Shown here: in pieces, positions 8,014 through 15,981 of the stretch
Layout: the number at the start of each line of letters is the position of its first letter
Numbering within the stretch: position 1 is the first letter of the stretch
From: Longicatena sp.
GTDB lineage: Bacteria > Bacillota_I > Bacilli_A > Erysipelotrichales > Erysipelotrichaceae
DNA length: 20,535 nucleotides
Assembly: GCA_020025055.1 (NCBI GenBank)
Contig: JAHHST010000017.1
Location: 1-20,535, forward strand
Reading direction: 5' to 3'
Notes under the pieces: model-generated
Told to the model about the DNA's origin: nothing
What the model saw: only the letters and a program-made list of their open reading frames with translations
The model's database searches: none
Made by a program: the position numbers and the translations under genes

Positions 8014-9150
8014 TTATTCACCCCTCACATTCTTGCTGACAAGTTCAATGCTTTCACTATCAGCACTACCAACTACTGCTCCAGCAGCAATACTTACACC
8101 CTCCGCAACAATTGCACGATTAATGATTGCGCCTTCCCCAACTTCAACATTAGGCATCAATACAGAATCGTTAACTTGAGCTTTTTCAAAAACTTTTACA
8201 TTTGTGAAAAGTACTGAATTATTAATTTCACCATTAATCAAACATCCCTGATTAATATAAGCATTATTTACTTTTGCTTCTGGTCCCACAAAATGTGGTA
8301 CGGTTGCGACATCTTCTGTATAAATTTTCCAGTTTGGATCATTTAAATTTAATTCGTTTTTAGAACTTAATAAATCCATGTTTGCTTCCCACAATGAATC
8401 TACTGTTCCAACATCTTTCCAATACCCCTTAAATTGATAAGCAAATAAACGTTTTTCACTGTTTAACATAGCTGGAATAATATCTTTTCCAAAATCGTGA
8501 TTACTATTTGGATCATCCATATCAGCTACTAACATTTTACGTAATAATTTCCAATTAAAAATATAAATTCCCATAGATGCTAAATTACTCTTTGGCTCTT
8601 CTGGTTTTTCCTCAAACTCAATAATTCGTCCAGTATCATCTGTATTCATAATTCCAAATCGACTAGCTTCTTTCATTGGAACAGGCAATACTGCGATTGT
8701 AGCATCGGCATTACATGACTTATGAAAAGATAACATTTTTGAATAATCCATTTTATAAATATGATCCCCTGATAAAACAAGTACATATTCTGGATCTTGA
8801 TTATCAATAAAGTCAATGTTTTGTGTAATTGCATCCGCTGTCCCTCTATACACATCGAATTCTGCTCCGTCTTTTTCACGTGGAGGTAATACATAAACAC
8901 CGCTATCTTTCGCATCTAATCCCCATCGTTGTCCTGCGGCAGCGTATGAATTAAGTAAAACGCTCTCATATTGCGTTAATACACCAACAACATTAATGTT
9001 GGAATTTGCACAGTTACTTAACGGAAAGTCAATAATACGATATTTACCTCCAAAGTAAACTGCAGGTTTTGCAATTTTTTTTGTCAAAGCATATAATCTT
9101 GTACCTCGACCACCAGCTAAGATCATAGCTAGCATGTTGTTTTGTCTCAT
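8014..9150 (-). CDS. glgC: Glucose-1-phosphate adenylyltransferase (ADP-glucose pyrophosphorylase catalytic subunit)
   Basis: GlgC makes ADP-glucose from glucose-1-phosphate and ATP, the regulated entry to bacterial glycogen. The 378-residue protein opens with AGGRGTRLYALTKKIAKPA, the nucleotide-binding signature, followed by GGKYRIIDFPLSNCANS. The VLSGDHIYKMDY segment carries the metal-binding Asp, and FEEKP and KGYWKDVGT are the glucose-1-phosphate region. A beta-helix domain closes the protein. The ribosome-binding site AAGGGAGGG is strong and correctly placed for ATG at 9150. It is the first gene of glgCDA and sits behind a candidate promoter and cre site. Confidence 0.97.
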   Translation of the reverse strand: MRQNNMLAMILAGGRGTRLYALTKKIAKPAVYFGGKYRIIDFPLSNCANSNINVVGVLTQYESVLLNSYAAAGQRWGLDAKDSGVYVLPPREKDGAEFDVYRGTADAITQNIDFIDNQDPEYVLVLSGDHIYKMDYSKMLSFHKSCNADATIAVLPVPMKEASRFGIMNTDDTGRIIEFEEKPEEPKSNLASMGIYIFNWKLLRKMLVADMDDPNSNHDFGKDIIPAMLNSEKRLFAYQFKGYWKDVGTVDSLWEANMDLLSSKNELNLNDPNWKIYTEDVATVPHFVGPEAKVNNAYINQGCLINGEINNSVLFTNVKVFEKAQVNDSVLMPNVEVGEGAIINRAIVAEGVSIAAGAVVGSADSESIELVSKNVRGE

Positions 9151-9183
9151 GTTGAACCCTCCCTTAGGATCTATTACATATTA

Positions 9184-9212
9184 AGTATATATGTTTTAAA
9201 TATAAATTTCCA
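9184..9212 (-). promoter_or_regulatory. Candidate promoter of the glgCDA operon
   Basis: On the minus strand, TGGAAA (four of six matches to the -35 consensus) and TATACT (five of six for -10) are 17 bases apart, ending about 33 bases before the glgC ATG. The -35 box is inside one arm of an inverted repeat (ATTTCCA / TGGAAAT). The region is AT-rich, so this is a plausible choice rather than a certain one. Confidence 0.45.
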
Positions 9213-9239
9213 GTTTTTTAACGCGATTTTAATGGAAAT
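9206..9239. repeat. Inverted repeat overlapping the glgC -35 region
   Basis: Seven-base arms ATTTCCA (9206-9212) and TGGAAAT (9233-9239) flank 20 bases that include a CG-rich core (TTAACGCGATTTTAA) in otherwise AT-rich DNA. Its place over the putative promoter suggests an operator for a regulator, perhaps of the LacI type, whose sites have a central CG. The regulator is unknown. Confidence 0.3.
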
Positions 9240-9249
9240 CATAATAATT

Positions 9250-9263
9250 TGTATGCGTTTACA
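9250..9263. promoter_or_regulatory. Candidate cre site (CcpA binding) upstream of glgC
   Basis: TGTATGCGTTTACA matches the catabolite-responsive element consensus TGWNANCGNTNWCA at 13 of 14 positions in this orientation and 13 of 14 in the other. It lies about 87 bases upstream of the glgC start and about 40 bases upstream of the proposed -35. It would link glycogen synthesis to carbon supply through CcpA. No ccpA gene is in the window. Confidence 0.55.
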
Positions 9264-9298
9264 GAATTTTCGACATTTTCATTCATTTTTTTATTTTT

Positions 9299-10054
9299 TT
9301 ATACAAGATCATACAACGAAAGTAATTTATCAAATGTCATTTCTTCTCTTTCTTTACCTTCTAAAATTTTAACAATTTTTCCTTCTTGCATAATGATTGT
9401 TTTATTTCCATAAGCAAGTGCTTGTTTTAAATTATGAGTAATCATAAATGTAGTTATGTTATTTTTATCAATAATCGTTTTTGTAATCTGCATCATTTGT
9501 TTTTCGGTCTTTGGATCTAAAGCCGCAGTATGTTCATCAAGCAATAATAATTTTGGAGTTACAATGGTTGCCATTAATAAAGTAAGTGCTTGTCGTTGCC
9601 CTCCAGATAACAATCCAACTTTTTGATCTAAGCGGTTTTCTAATCCTATTCCTAAGGTTTTTAACTGTTCGATAAAAAAGTCTTTATCCTCTTTTTTTAT
9701 TGCCCTACTTAATGTTTTTCGCTTACCACGACTATATGCAAGACCAAGATTTTCTTCAACGCTCATATTCGGAGCAGTCCCCTTCATTGGATCTTGAAAT
9801 AAGCGTCCAATTTCTTTTGCCCGTTTATATTCAGGTAAGTTTTGAATTTCTTTTCCATCTAATATAATCTTTCCACTATCCACCTGAAGAGCTCCACTGA
9901 TGGCATTTAACAATGTGCTTTTTCCTGCTCCATTACTTCCTAATACAGTGATAAAATCTCCTTTTTCCACATGCAAAGATACGTGTTGAAGTGCCATTCT
10001 TTCATTTACTGTATTAGGATAAAAAGTGATACTAATATCGTTTAAATCAAGCAT
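9299..10054 (-). CDS. trpZ: ABC transporter ATP-binding protein, tryptophan uptake
   Basis: This 251-residue ATPase powers the TrpXYZ importer. It has Walker A GSNGAGKST (residues 39-47), the ABC signature LSGGQRQ (149-155), Walker B LLLLDE (169-174) and the switch His in MITHN (207). It resembles the COG1101 ATPases that accompany COG4120 permeases. An in-frame extension of 19 codons lies upstream, but AGGAGG sits correctly for the ATG at 10054, and MLDLNDISITF is the natural start. That start overlaps the permease gene by 8 nt. The substrate is inferred from the Trp-specific T-box ahead of the operon. Confidence 0.9.
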   Translation of the reverse strand: MLDLNDISITFYPNTVNERMALQHVSLHVEKGDFITVLGSNGAGKSTLLNAISGALQVDSGKIILDGKEIQNLPEYKRAKEIGRLFQDPMKGTAPNMSVEENLGLAYSRGKRKTLSRAIKKEDKDFFIEQLKTLGIGLENRLDQKVGLLSGGQRQALTLLMATIVTPKLLLLDEHTAALDPKTEKQMMQITKTIIDKNNITTFMITHNLKQALAYGNKTIIMQEGKIVKILEGKEREEMTFDKLLSLYDLV

Positions 10055-10922
10055 TTTGTTTCCTCCTGTTCTTTCTTCGAAGCTGTGGCAATGAAATTGC
10101 AACAACAACAAGAATTGTTGATAATAAATTTAAATCACTTGCCTTTACTCCAAACTGTAGTGCAAATGTCAGTAATAATCGATAACAGATAGCACCAACG
10201 ATTACCGCAACTAATTGATATAAAATTTTAGAGTTACGAATAAACGCTTCTCCAACGATAATACTTGCAAGCCCTACAACCATCATTCCAACTCCACCAC
10301 TAATATCCGCAAAATTTTGATATTGTGTAAAGATACCTCCAGCAAATGCTACAATCGCATTTGCTAATGCAATTCCTATTAATTTCATGCAATTTGAATT
10401 AATACTTGAAGCTCGTACCATTGCTTCATTATCTCCTGTAGCACGAATACTCATTCCTAATTGTGATTTTAAGAAAGAATATAAAATAATAACTAATAAA
10501 ATAGCTAACAATGTAACAACAATTCCTTTTGCATAGACTGGTAAAACCTCTTTTAATGGAGTAAAAATTGTTGCTTTCCCAAAGATAGAAATATTTGGTT
10601 GCCCACTCATAATCTTTAAATTAATCGAATAAAGCGCTGTCATTGTTAAGATTCCAGCTAGTAGTGGTTGAATTTTACATTTTGTCATCAACCATCCTGT
10701 AACCATTCCTGCAAGTCCTCCTGCTAAAAAAGCAAAGATAATTCCAAGAAACGGATGCCCCATCATACAACAAACTGCAGAAACTGCACAACCTGTTGTA
10801 AAACTACCATCCACAGTCAAATCCGGTATATTTAAAACTCGAAATGATAGAAATACTCCAAATGACATAATTGAAAAGATAATTCCAAGTTCGATAGCAT
10901 CTTGTATAATTGCGATTGACAT
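10047..10922 (-). CDS. trpY: ABC transporter permease, tryptophan uptake
   Basis: The 291-residue protein is almost wholly hydrophobic, with about eight membrane segments. It carries the LNIPDLTVDGSFTTG stretch typical of the COG4120 / branched-chain-type permeases that pair with COG2984 binding proteins. It forms the membrane channel of the importer. A strong AAGGAGG site precedes the ATG. It begins 11 nt after trpX, and the C-terminal basic tail (RRKNRRKQNA) overlaps the start of the ATPase gene. Confidence 0.9.
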   Translation of the reverse strand: MSIAIIQDAIELGIIFSIMSFGVFLSFRVLNIPDLTVDGSFTTGCAVSAVCCMMGHPFLGIIFAFLAGGLAGMVTGWLMTKCKIQPLLAGILTMTALYSINLKIMSGQPNISIFGKATIFTPLKEVLPVYAKGIVVTLLAILLVIILYSFLKSQLGMSIRATGDNEAMVRASSINSNCMKLIGIALANAIVAFAGGIFTQYQNFADISGGVGMMVVGLASIIVGEAFIRNSKILYQLVAVIVGAICYRLLLTFALQFGVKASDLNLLSTILVVVAISLPQLRRKNRRKQNA

Positions 10923-10933
10923 AGTATTCCTCC

Positions 10934-11902
10934 TTATTTCATCATTACAACTTGTTCTTTTAATTGTTTTGGAATCGTTCTTCCAATTGCTTGTAAAGTA
11001 TCTTCATTCACATAAATATTTAAATCATCTTTAAAAACTTTTACAGGTATTTCAGATACGTCTTTTCCTTTTAAAATTTGATTCACCATACGTGCTGTTT
11101 CTTTTCCAAGCTCGGTATAATTAATCCCTACAGTTGCAAAACAACCATCACTTACCATTGAATCAGCGCCTGCATACACTGGCACTTTTTTCTTATTTGC
11201 TAATTCTACTAAAGCAGAAATAGAACTTGCTACGGTATTATCATTGGGTGCAAAAATAGCATCACATTTATTTAATAAAACGGAAAATGCACTCTGCATT
11301 TCACTAATATTTGTTCCACTTGCTTCAATTAATGTAAGATTATGTTCTTTACAAAAAACTTTTGCTTTTTCTAGATTTGATACAGAATTTGCTTCTCCAC
11401 TATTATAGATAAACCCTAATTTTTTCATATTTGGATCCATTTCTAATGCTAACGATAAAATTTTATCCACCTGAATTTCATCGCTTGTTCCAGTAATATT
11501 TTTATTAGGATGTTGCAAATCATCAATCAATCCTGATTGAATTGGATCACTTACTGCTGAAAAAACAATTGGAATATCTTCACTATAATTAGCTGCTGCG
11601 ATTGCAGTAGGAGTTGCAATTGCCACAATGACATCACTTTGATTTCCTGCAAACGTAGACAAGATGGAATTCAAAGTATTTCTTTGATTTCCTGCATCTT
11701 TAAATTCTAATTGAATATTCTCGCCATCTTTATATCCCAATGCTTTCATTTCCTCATGAAAACTATCTCTTATTTCATTTAATGATTTATGTTCCACAAT
11801 TTGAGCAACAGATACTTTTGGAACATCATTTTTTCCCTGACATCCTGTAAGAATTCCTACCATCATACATGCAATCATAATTAGAGTTAATATTTTTTTC
11901 AT
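10934..11902 (-). CDS. trpX: ABC transporter substrate-binding lipoprotein, tryptophan uptake
   Basis: This is a 322-residue solute-binding lipoprotein of the COG2984 (ABC_sub_bind) family. The signal peptide MKKILTLIMIACMMVGILTGC ends in lipobox LTGC with lipidated Cys21. The mature protein is a two-lobed periplasmic-binding fold (motifs VVAIATPTAIAAAN, PIVFSAVSDPIQSGL, GFIYNSGEANS, DAIFAPNDNTVASS). The frame stays open for 66 codons upstream through the T-box RNA; that part is leader, not protein. The correct ATG at 11902 has AAAGGAGG nine bases ahead of it. The Trp-type T-box makes tryptophan the probable ligand, since this arrangement has been described as trpXYZ. Direct binding is not shown here. 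Confidence 0.92.
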   Translation of the reverse strand: MKKILTLIMIACMMVGILTGCQGKNDVPKVSVAQIVEHKSLNEIRDSFHEEMKALGYKDGENIQLEFKDAGNQRNTLNSILSTFAGNQSDVIVAIATPTAIAAANYSEDIPIVFSAVSDPIQSGLIDDLQHPNKNITGTSDEIQVDKILSLALEMDPNMKKLGFIYNSGEANSVSNLEKAKVFCKEHNLTLIEASGTNISEMQSAFSVLLNKCDAIFAPNDNTVASSISALVELANKKKVPVYAGADSMVSDGCFATVGINYTELGKETARMVNQILKGKDVSEIPVKVFKDDLNIYVNEDTLQAIGRTIPKQLKEQVVMMK

Positions 11903-11920
11903 ACCTTTTCCTCCTTTATT

Positions 11921-11963
11921 AAAAAAAAATCCATCCAAAAGTCTTCCGACTTCAGGACAGATT
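11921..11963 (-). terminator. Intrinsic terminator of the Trp T-box
   Basis: On the minus strand AATCTGTCC (11955-11963) pairs with GGATGGATT (11928-11936), two pairs being G-T. An inner AAGTC/GACTT stem with a GGAA loop sits on top, and nine T's follow. It shares GTCC bases with the antiterminator, so the two folds exclude each other. Confidence 0.9.
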
Positions 11964-12182
11964 TGTTCATCTGCGGTACCACCTGATTTGATATTTTCAT
12001 ACCCACTCTTCAAAATGCATTCTACACTTCTAGCTTTTAACGCAAGCATACGTCTTAGATACTTAACTAACTGTCTTTCCCTTCGCCCTTGAAAGTCCAT
12101 TTATAAAATAGCATTTCTATCCTTTCTCAGCATCCGGACTCTCTGTAAGTGCTCCTTTTTATGTTATCTCTTTCGCATTGGT
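11921..12182 (-). ncRNA. T-box riboswitch, tryptophan specific
   Basis: This leader senses uncharged tRNA and lets transcription into trpXYZ proceed when it is bound. The T-box sequence AGGTGGTACCGC lies at 11973-11984. Stem I is closed by GAAAG (12170-12174) with CTTTC (12091-12095). Inside it ATAAAA pairs with TTTTAT, which leaves an internal loop AGATAAC / AAATGGA: the specifier triplet is TGG (12097-12099), i.e. Trp, followed by the usual purine. The AGAGAGTC and GCTGAGAA segments at the distal part of stem I are also typical. The antiterminator pairs TCAGG (11982-11986) with CCTGA (11952-11956), and the latter overlaps a terminator arm. The leader fills the 349-base gap between rlmH and trpX. 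Confidence 0.93.
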
Positions 12183-12189
12183 TTATCTA

Positions 12190-12218
12190 AAATTACACCA
12201 GTTTTCATTATATGTCAA
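12190..12218 (-). promoter_or_regulatory. Sigma-A promoter of trpXYZ
   Basis: TTGACA (perfect -35, 12213-12218) and TAATTT (-10, 12190-12195) are 17 bases apart on the minus strand. Transcription would begin about 12183, a few bases before stem I of the T-box, which agrees with the riboswitch boundaries. Confidence 0.75.
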
Positions 12219-12251
12219 GGGTTTTTCATATATTTTACATGAAACAAATTT

Positions 12252-12728
12252 TCATTTATGGTAAGGATTATTATTTAAAATCATAAATGAGCGATATATT
12301 TGTTCTAATACCAATACTCTTGTCATCTGATGAGTAAATGTTAAATCCGATAATTTCCATCTCCAATTCGCACGATTTAAAATATTTTTCCCAGGCCCTA
12401 AAGAACCTGCAATTACAAAAGTAATGTTACTAGACTGATACGTCTGGATATGTTCTATTTTTTTAGCAAAGGATTCGCTATCCACCATTTCTCCCCATAA
12501 ATCTAATAATATCACAAATTCTTGGTCTTTAATTTTTGCTAATAGACGTTCTCCTTCTTTTTCTTTTACCATTTCATTTTCTGCATCACTATTTGATTGA
12601 GGTGCAACTTCATCATTTACTTCTATGATTTCTAATTTAGTAAATGGTTTTAAACGTTTTTCATATTCTGCAATCTGTGCCTTTACAAATTTTTCTTTTA
12701 TTTTCCCTACCGCAACTACTTTAATCAT
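12252..12728 (-). CDS. rlmH: 23S rRNA pseudouridine-1915 N3-methyltransferase RlmH
   Basis: RlmH is a small SPOUT-fold methyltransferase that uses SAM to methylate pseudouridine 1915 in helix 69 of 23S rRNA. The 158-residue length is typical. The C-terminal knot shows FVIAGSLGPG (SAM loop), LSDLTFTHQMTRVLVLEQIYRSFMI, and the conserved end NNPYHK. The family's usual GGS is AGS here. AGGAAGG precedes the ATG. It lies downstream of htrA, as near the origin in Bacillus, but behind a hairpin terminator that would reduce read-through. Confidence 0.96.
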   Translation of the reverse strand: MIKVVAVGKIKEKFVKAQIAEYEKRLKPFTKLEIIEVNDEVAPQSNSDAENEMVKEKEGERLLAKIKDQEFVILLDLWGEMVDSESFAKKIEHIQTYQSSNITFVIAGSLGPGKNILNRANWRWKLSDLTFTHQMTRVLVLEQIYRSFMILNNNPYHK

Positions 12729-12747
12729 AATATTCCTTCCTCTTGAT

Positions 12748-12771
12748 GAAAAAGAACGGATTCCCGTTCTT
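12748..12771 (-). terminator. Intrinsic terminator between htrA and rlmH
   Basis: AAGAACGG (12752-12759) and CCGTTCTT (12764-12771) form a perfect 8-bp stem with a GAAT loop, followed on the minus strand by TTT then C. The far arm touches the first base of the htrA stop codon. The T-run is short, so it may be only partial. Confidence 0.7.
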
Positions 12772-13862
12772 TACTCAAGTATTACTGTTTTTTCTTTTGT
12801 TTTTCCATGATGTTCGTAAGTGATAACAATTTCATCTCCTACTTTTTTCGTATATAGATATTGTCGGAATTGTTTCATTGTTTGTATTTCTTTATCGTCT
12901 AATTTTAACAATATATCACCTTCACGTATTCCTGCTTTGGCAGCTGGTGAATGTGAAGCAACTTTAACAATATATAAACCTTCCTCTTGTGTTGTATTAA
13001 TTCCATAATAGAATTTTTCAAGTGCTGTTAAGCCATATAATGGAGTAATGCTGATTCCTAAAATTGGTCGAACAACTCTACCATTATTTTCAAGTTGCGA
13101 AACAATTGGCATTACTTCGTTAATTGGTAGTGCAAATCCAAAACCTTCTACTTCTTCGGCTGATATTTTCATAGAATTGATCCCAATTAATTCTCCAGCC
13201 ATATTAATCAACGGACCACCACTATTTCCTGGATTAATCGCTGCATCTGTTTGAATTACATTTAAATCCCAATCAGAAACACCATCATTATCGGTATCTA
13301 GCTCCATACGACGATTTAATCCACTAATCAAACCACCAGAAACACTTCCTTGATACTCAATACCTAATGGACTTCCCATGGCAATTACATACTCTCCTTT
13401 CTTACATAAAGAAGAATCTCCTGCAACAAATGCTTTCGCTTCAAAGTCAACATTTACTTTTAAAACGGCTAAGTCAGTTAATACATCCGTACCAACAATC
13501 TCAGCTTTTTCACTTTTTCCATTCGCAAATGCTACTGTTGCGGTTTGCGCTTTTTCAACCACATGATTATTTGTAATAATATAAACTACTTTATCTTTTA
13601 CTTTGTAGATTGCTCCACTTCCTGTACCCTGTAAACGATCATCTCGATATGAAGATATCGTTACTACACTGTTTTCGCTTTTTTCCACAAGTTTTGTTAT
13701 ATCACTTGTAATTTCAACACTTGCATGCTGTACATTTGGATCCACATTCTCCCCTGTTTCAACAAGGGTATTTCGATCTTGTTTTATTTGATATAGTTGA
13801 ATAGATAATAATGCATTCCATCCAATCAATGCTACTAGAATAAATGCTACAAATCGTTTCAT
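12771..13862 (-). CDS. htrA: Membrane-anchored HtrA/DegP-like serine protease
   Basis: HtrA proteases degrade or refold damaged proteins outside the membrane. The 363-residue protein has an N-terminal signal anchor (about residues 4-24), a trypsin-like domain and one PDZ domain (about 265-360). The catalytic triad is His100 (TNNHVV), Asp130 (TDLAVL) and Ser214 (NPGNSGGP). An unusual stretch just before the VIQTDAAINPGNSGG block reads DTDNDGVSDWD (189-199), which resembles a thrombospondin type 3 or dockerin calcium loop. The start overlaps walJ by 4 nt (ATGA), indicating coupled translation. As in B. subtilis yycJ-yycK-rlmH, it sits between walJ and rlmH. Confidence 0.95.
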   Translation of the reverse strand: MKRFVAFILVALIGWNALLSIQLYQIKQDRNTLVETGENVDPNVQHASVEITSDITKLVEKSENSVVTISSYRDDRLQGTGSGAIYKVKDKVVYIITNNHVVEKAQTATVAFANGKSEKAEIVGTDVLTDLAVLKVNVDFEAKAFVAGDSSLCKKGEYVIAMGSPLGIEYQGSVSGGLISGLNRRMELDTDNDGVSDWDLNVIQTDAAINPGNSGGPLINMAGELIGINSMKISAEEVEGFGFALPINEVMPIVSQLENNGRVVRPILGISITPLYGLTALEKFYYGINTTQEEGLYIVKVASHSPAAKAGIREGDILLKLDDKEIQTMKQFRQYLYTKKVGDEIVITYEHHGKTKEKTVILE

Positions 13863-14608
13863 TTTCCCATTCCTCCTACATAAATAGAAAATTGATCTGC
13901 TGGATATAATTGCATATTCGTATAATCAATATGCTTATTATCAAATGTTTGTTGCAACGTTGATAACGCTAATTCACGAGTATTTCCCTCTTGTGAAATA
14001 TGGGCTAATACAATTTCTTTTGTTTTTTCTTGGGAAATGACTTCGCTTAAAATATTTGCGCTATCTTCATTGCACAAATGTCCATAATCATTAATAATAC
14101 GTTGTTTTATATATACTGGACGAGAGGTCTGCATCAACATTTCGATATTATGATTACTTTCAAATATATAATAATCCGCATCTCGAATATATTCTTTAAC
14201 ATCCTCTTTAATATACCCAGTATCTGTCACATAGACCATTTTTTCATCATCACATTCAATCACATATCCAACCGTTCCTTCACAATCATGACTCATTGGC
14301 AATACACGAATATGAAAGTCTTTAATTTCTAAAGTTTCATATGGATTTATATGATGTAAGTGATGTGTATCAATTGTTTGTGTTGCATAAGTTTCAATAT
14401 CATCAAACATTTTTATCTGAGAAATATGATCGGTATGTGTATGTGTAATCAACAATGCATCGGTAGTTGAAATATCATAATCTAAGCGTTGAAAACATCC
14501 TGTTAAATATTTTTTGGTTGTTCCACAATCGATAATGATTCTTGTATCACGATGTTCAATTAAACAACAATTTCCTTTTGAACCACTAGCTAATAAAGCA
14601 AACTTCAT
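13859..14608 (-). CDS. walJ: WalJ/YycJ-like metallo-beta-lactamase-fold hydrolase
   Basis: This 249-residue metallohydrolase has the HxHxDH zinc motif HTHTDH (residues 56-61) and further metal ligands in the MSHD and VTDTG stretches. The family is linked to DNA replication and repair and to cell-wall control, but its substrate is not firmly known. The ATG at 14608 begins MKFALLASGSKGN, the conserved family start; an ATG two codons earlier is only three bases from the ribosome-binding site AAGGG. It is 14 nt after dnaB and overlaps htrA. The walRK(HI) genes that commonly precede it are absent from the window. Confidence 0.93.
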   Translation of the reverse strand: MKFALLASGSKGNCCLIEHRDTRIIIDCGTTKKYLTGCFQRLDYDISTTDALLITHTHTDHISQIKMFDDIETYATQTIDTHHLHHINPYETLEIKDFHIRVLPMSHDCEGTVGYVIECDDEKMVYVTDTGYIKEDVKEYIRDADYYIFESNHNIEMLMQTSRPVYIKQRIINDYGHLCNEDSANILSEVISQEKTKEIVLAHISQEGNTRELALSTLQQTFDNKHIDYTNMQLYPADQFSIYVGGMGK

Positions 14609-14622
14609 ACACATATTCCCTT

Positions 14623-15972
14623 CTAATAATTTTTGTCTTTAGCGATATTGAAAAATGCTGAAATTGATTTTTGGAAAGCTAAATCAACTGTTCCTGTTGC
14701 ACCATTACGATGCTTTGCAAAAATAACTTCTGTCTTATCTGTTGCATTTTTATCCTGCTCATCTTTGTCTTTATTGTAATATTCTTCACGATATAAGAAA
14801 ACAACAATATCGGCATCCTGTTCAATCGCTCCTGATTCACGCAAATCTGACAACATTGGATGTTTATCTGGTCTGCTTTCTACAGAACGCGATAACTGTG
14901 ATAATGCAATGACTGGACATTCCATTTCACGTGCTAATTGTTTTAATGAACGACTGATTTCTGAAATTTCTTGTTGACGATTGTCACCATTTCCTTTTCC
15001 ACTTCCACTAATTAACTGTAAGTAGTCAATGACGATTAAATCAAGTCCATGTTCACTTCTTAACTTTCTACATTTAGAGAATATTTCTCCTACTTTTATA
15101 TTAGAACTATCATCGATGTATAATTTACTATTCATCAATTCATTGGCAGCTTCATTTAGCTTATTAAATTCATCATCGACAATATTTCCACTTCGTAATT
15201 TTCCTGATTCTACCGAGCTCTTTGCACTTAAAATACGTTTCATTAACTGTTCTGCAGGCATTTCTAGTGAAAAGATTGCAATTGCTCCAGGGTTATAAAA
15301 CGATGCATTTAATGCAATATTTAAGGCAAACGCAGTTTTCCCCATCGCTGGACGGGCTGCAAGAATAATCAAATCTCCACGTTGAAATCCATTCGTCAAT
15401 CGATCCAAATCTGTATAGCCTGTTTTAATTCCTGTCACATGATTTTCACTAGAACGTAATTTAATCAATTCTTGCATAACCTCAGAAATCACTTTTCGAC
15501 TACTTTTAAAATCTGTAGCTTTGCGATCTCTTGTTACGTTTAAAATATCACGCTCTGCCTTATCCATAATGTCATCTAGGGAATTTGAAGTATCATATCC
15601 TTGTTCTTCAATCATTTGTGCTGTTTCAATTAAACGACGCAAATGAGCCCTGCTTTTAATCATTTCAATATAGTACATACTATTGGTAGCTGAAATTGCA
15701 GTATCACTTAATTTAATAATATAATCTGCTCCTCCAACTAAATTTAATTGATTGGTATCCTGTAAGCGGGCAATCAATGTCATAACATCGATTGGTTTTC
15801 CAGCATCTGTAATATCCATCATAGCAGAGAAAATACGCTGATGAATATCAGTATAAAAGTCAGTAGCTTCTAATCCTTGATCAAAGACAATACTACCAAC
15901 ATTTGGATACACCATCATTCCGCCAAGAATCGCTTGTTCGGCTTCTGTACTATGCGGTAATTCTCTACTCAT
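14623..15972 (-). CDS. dnaB: Replicative DNA helicase (DnaB family; DnaC in Bacillus)
   Basis: This hexameric helicase unwinds DNA at the fork with ATP. At 449 residues it is of usual length, with no intein. The N-terminal domain (about 1-150) begins with PHSTEAEQAILGGMM. The RecA-like domain has Walker A ARPAMGKT (206-213), FSLEMPAEQL, and Walker B LIVIDYLQLI with the SRSLKQLARE and LSDLRESGAIEQDAD motifs. AGGAGAT precedes the ATG. The gene comes 9 nt after rplI, the usual Firmicute order rplI-dnaB. Confidence 0.97.
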   Translation of the reverse strand: MSRELPHSTEAEQAILGGMMVYPNVGSIVFDQGLEATDFYTDIHQRIFSAMMDITDAGKPIDVMTLIARLQDTNQLNLVGGADYIIKLSDTAISATNSMYYIEMIKSRAHLRRLIETAQMIEEQGYDTSNSLDDIMDKAERDILNVTRDRKATDFKSSRKVISEVMQELIKLRSSENHVTGIKTGYTDLDRLTNGFQRGDLIILAARPAMGKTAFALNIALNASFYNPGAIAIFSLEMPAEQLMKRILSAKSSVESGKLRSGNIVDDEFNKLNEAANELMNSKLYIDDSSNIKVGEIFSKCRKLRSEHGLDLIVIDYLQLISGSGKGNGDNRQQEISEISRSLKQLAREMECPVIALSQLSRSVESRPDKHPMLSDLRESGAIEQDADIVVFLYREEYYNKDKDEQDKNATDKTEVIFAKHRNGATGTVDLAFQKSISAFFNIAKDKNY

Positions 15973-15981
15973 TTAGATCTC

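Noticed and set aside
9264..9298. A terminator for trpXYZ between trpZ and glgC
   Set aside because: No stem followed by a T-run was seen; the stretch is just A-rich on the coding strand, so read-through into glgCDA cannot be excluded.
11903..12100. A 66-residue N-terminal extension of TrpX
   Set aside because: The segment is T-box RNA with its terminator; the signal peptide and a strong ribosome-binding site mark the true start at 11902.
12229..12251. Hairpin ATGAAA/TTTCAT after rlmH as a terminator
   Set aside because: The stem is only 6 bp of mostly A-T pairs and has no following T-run.
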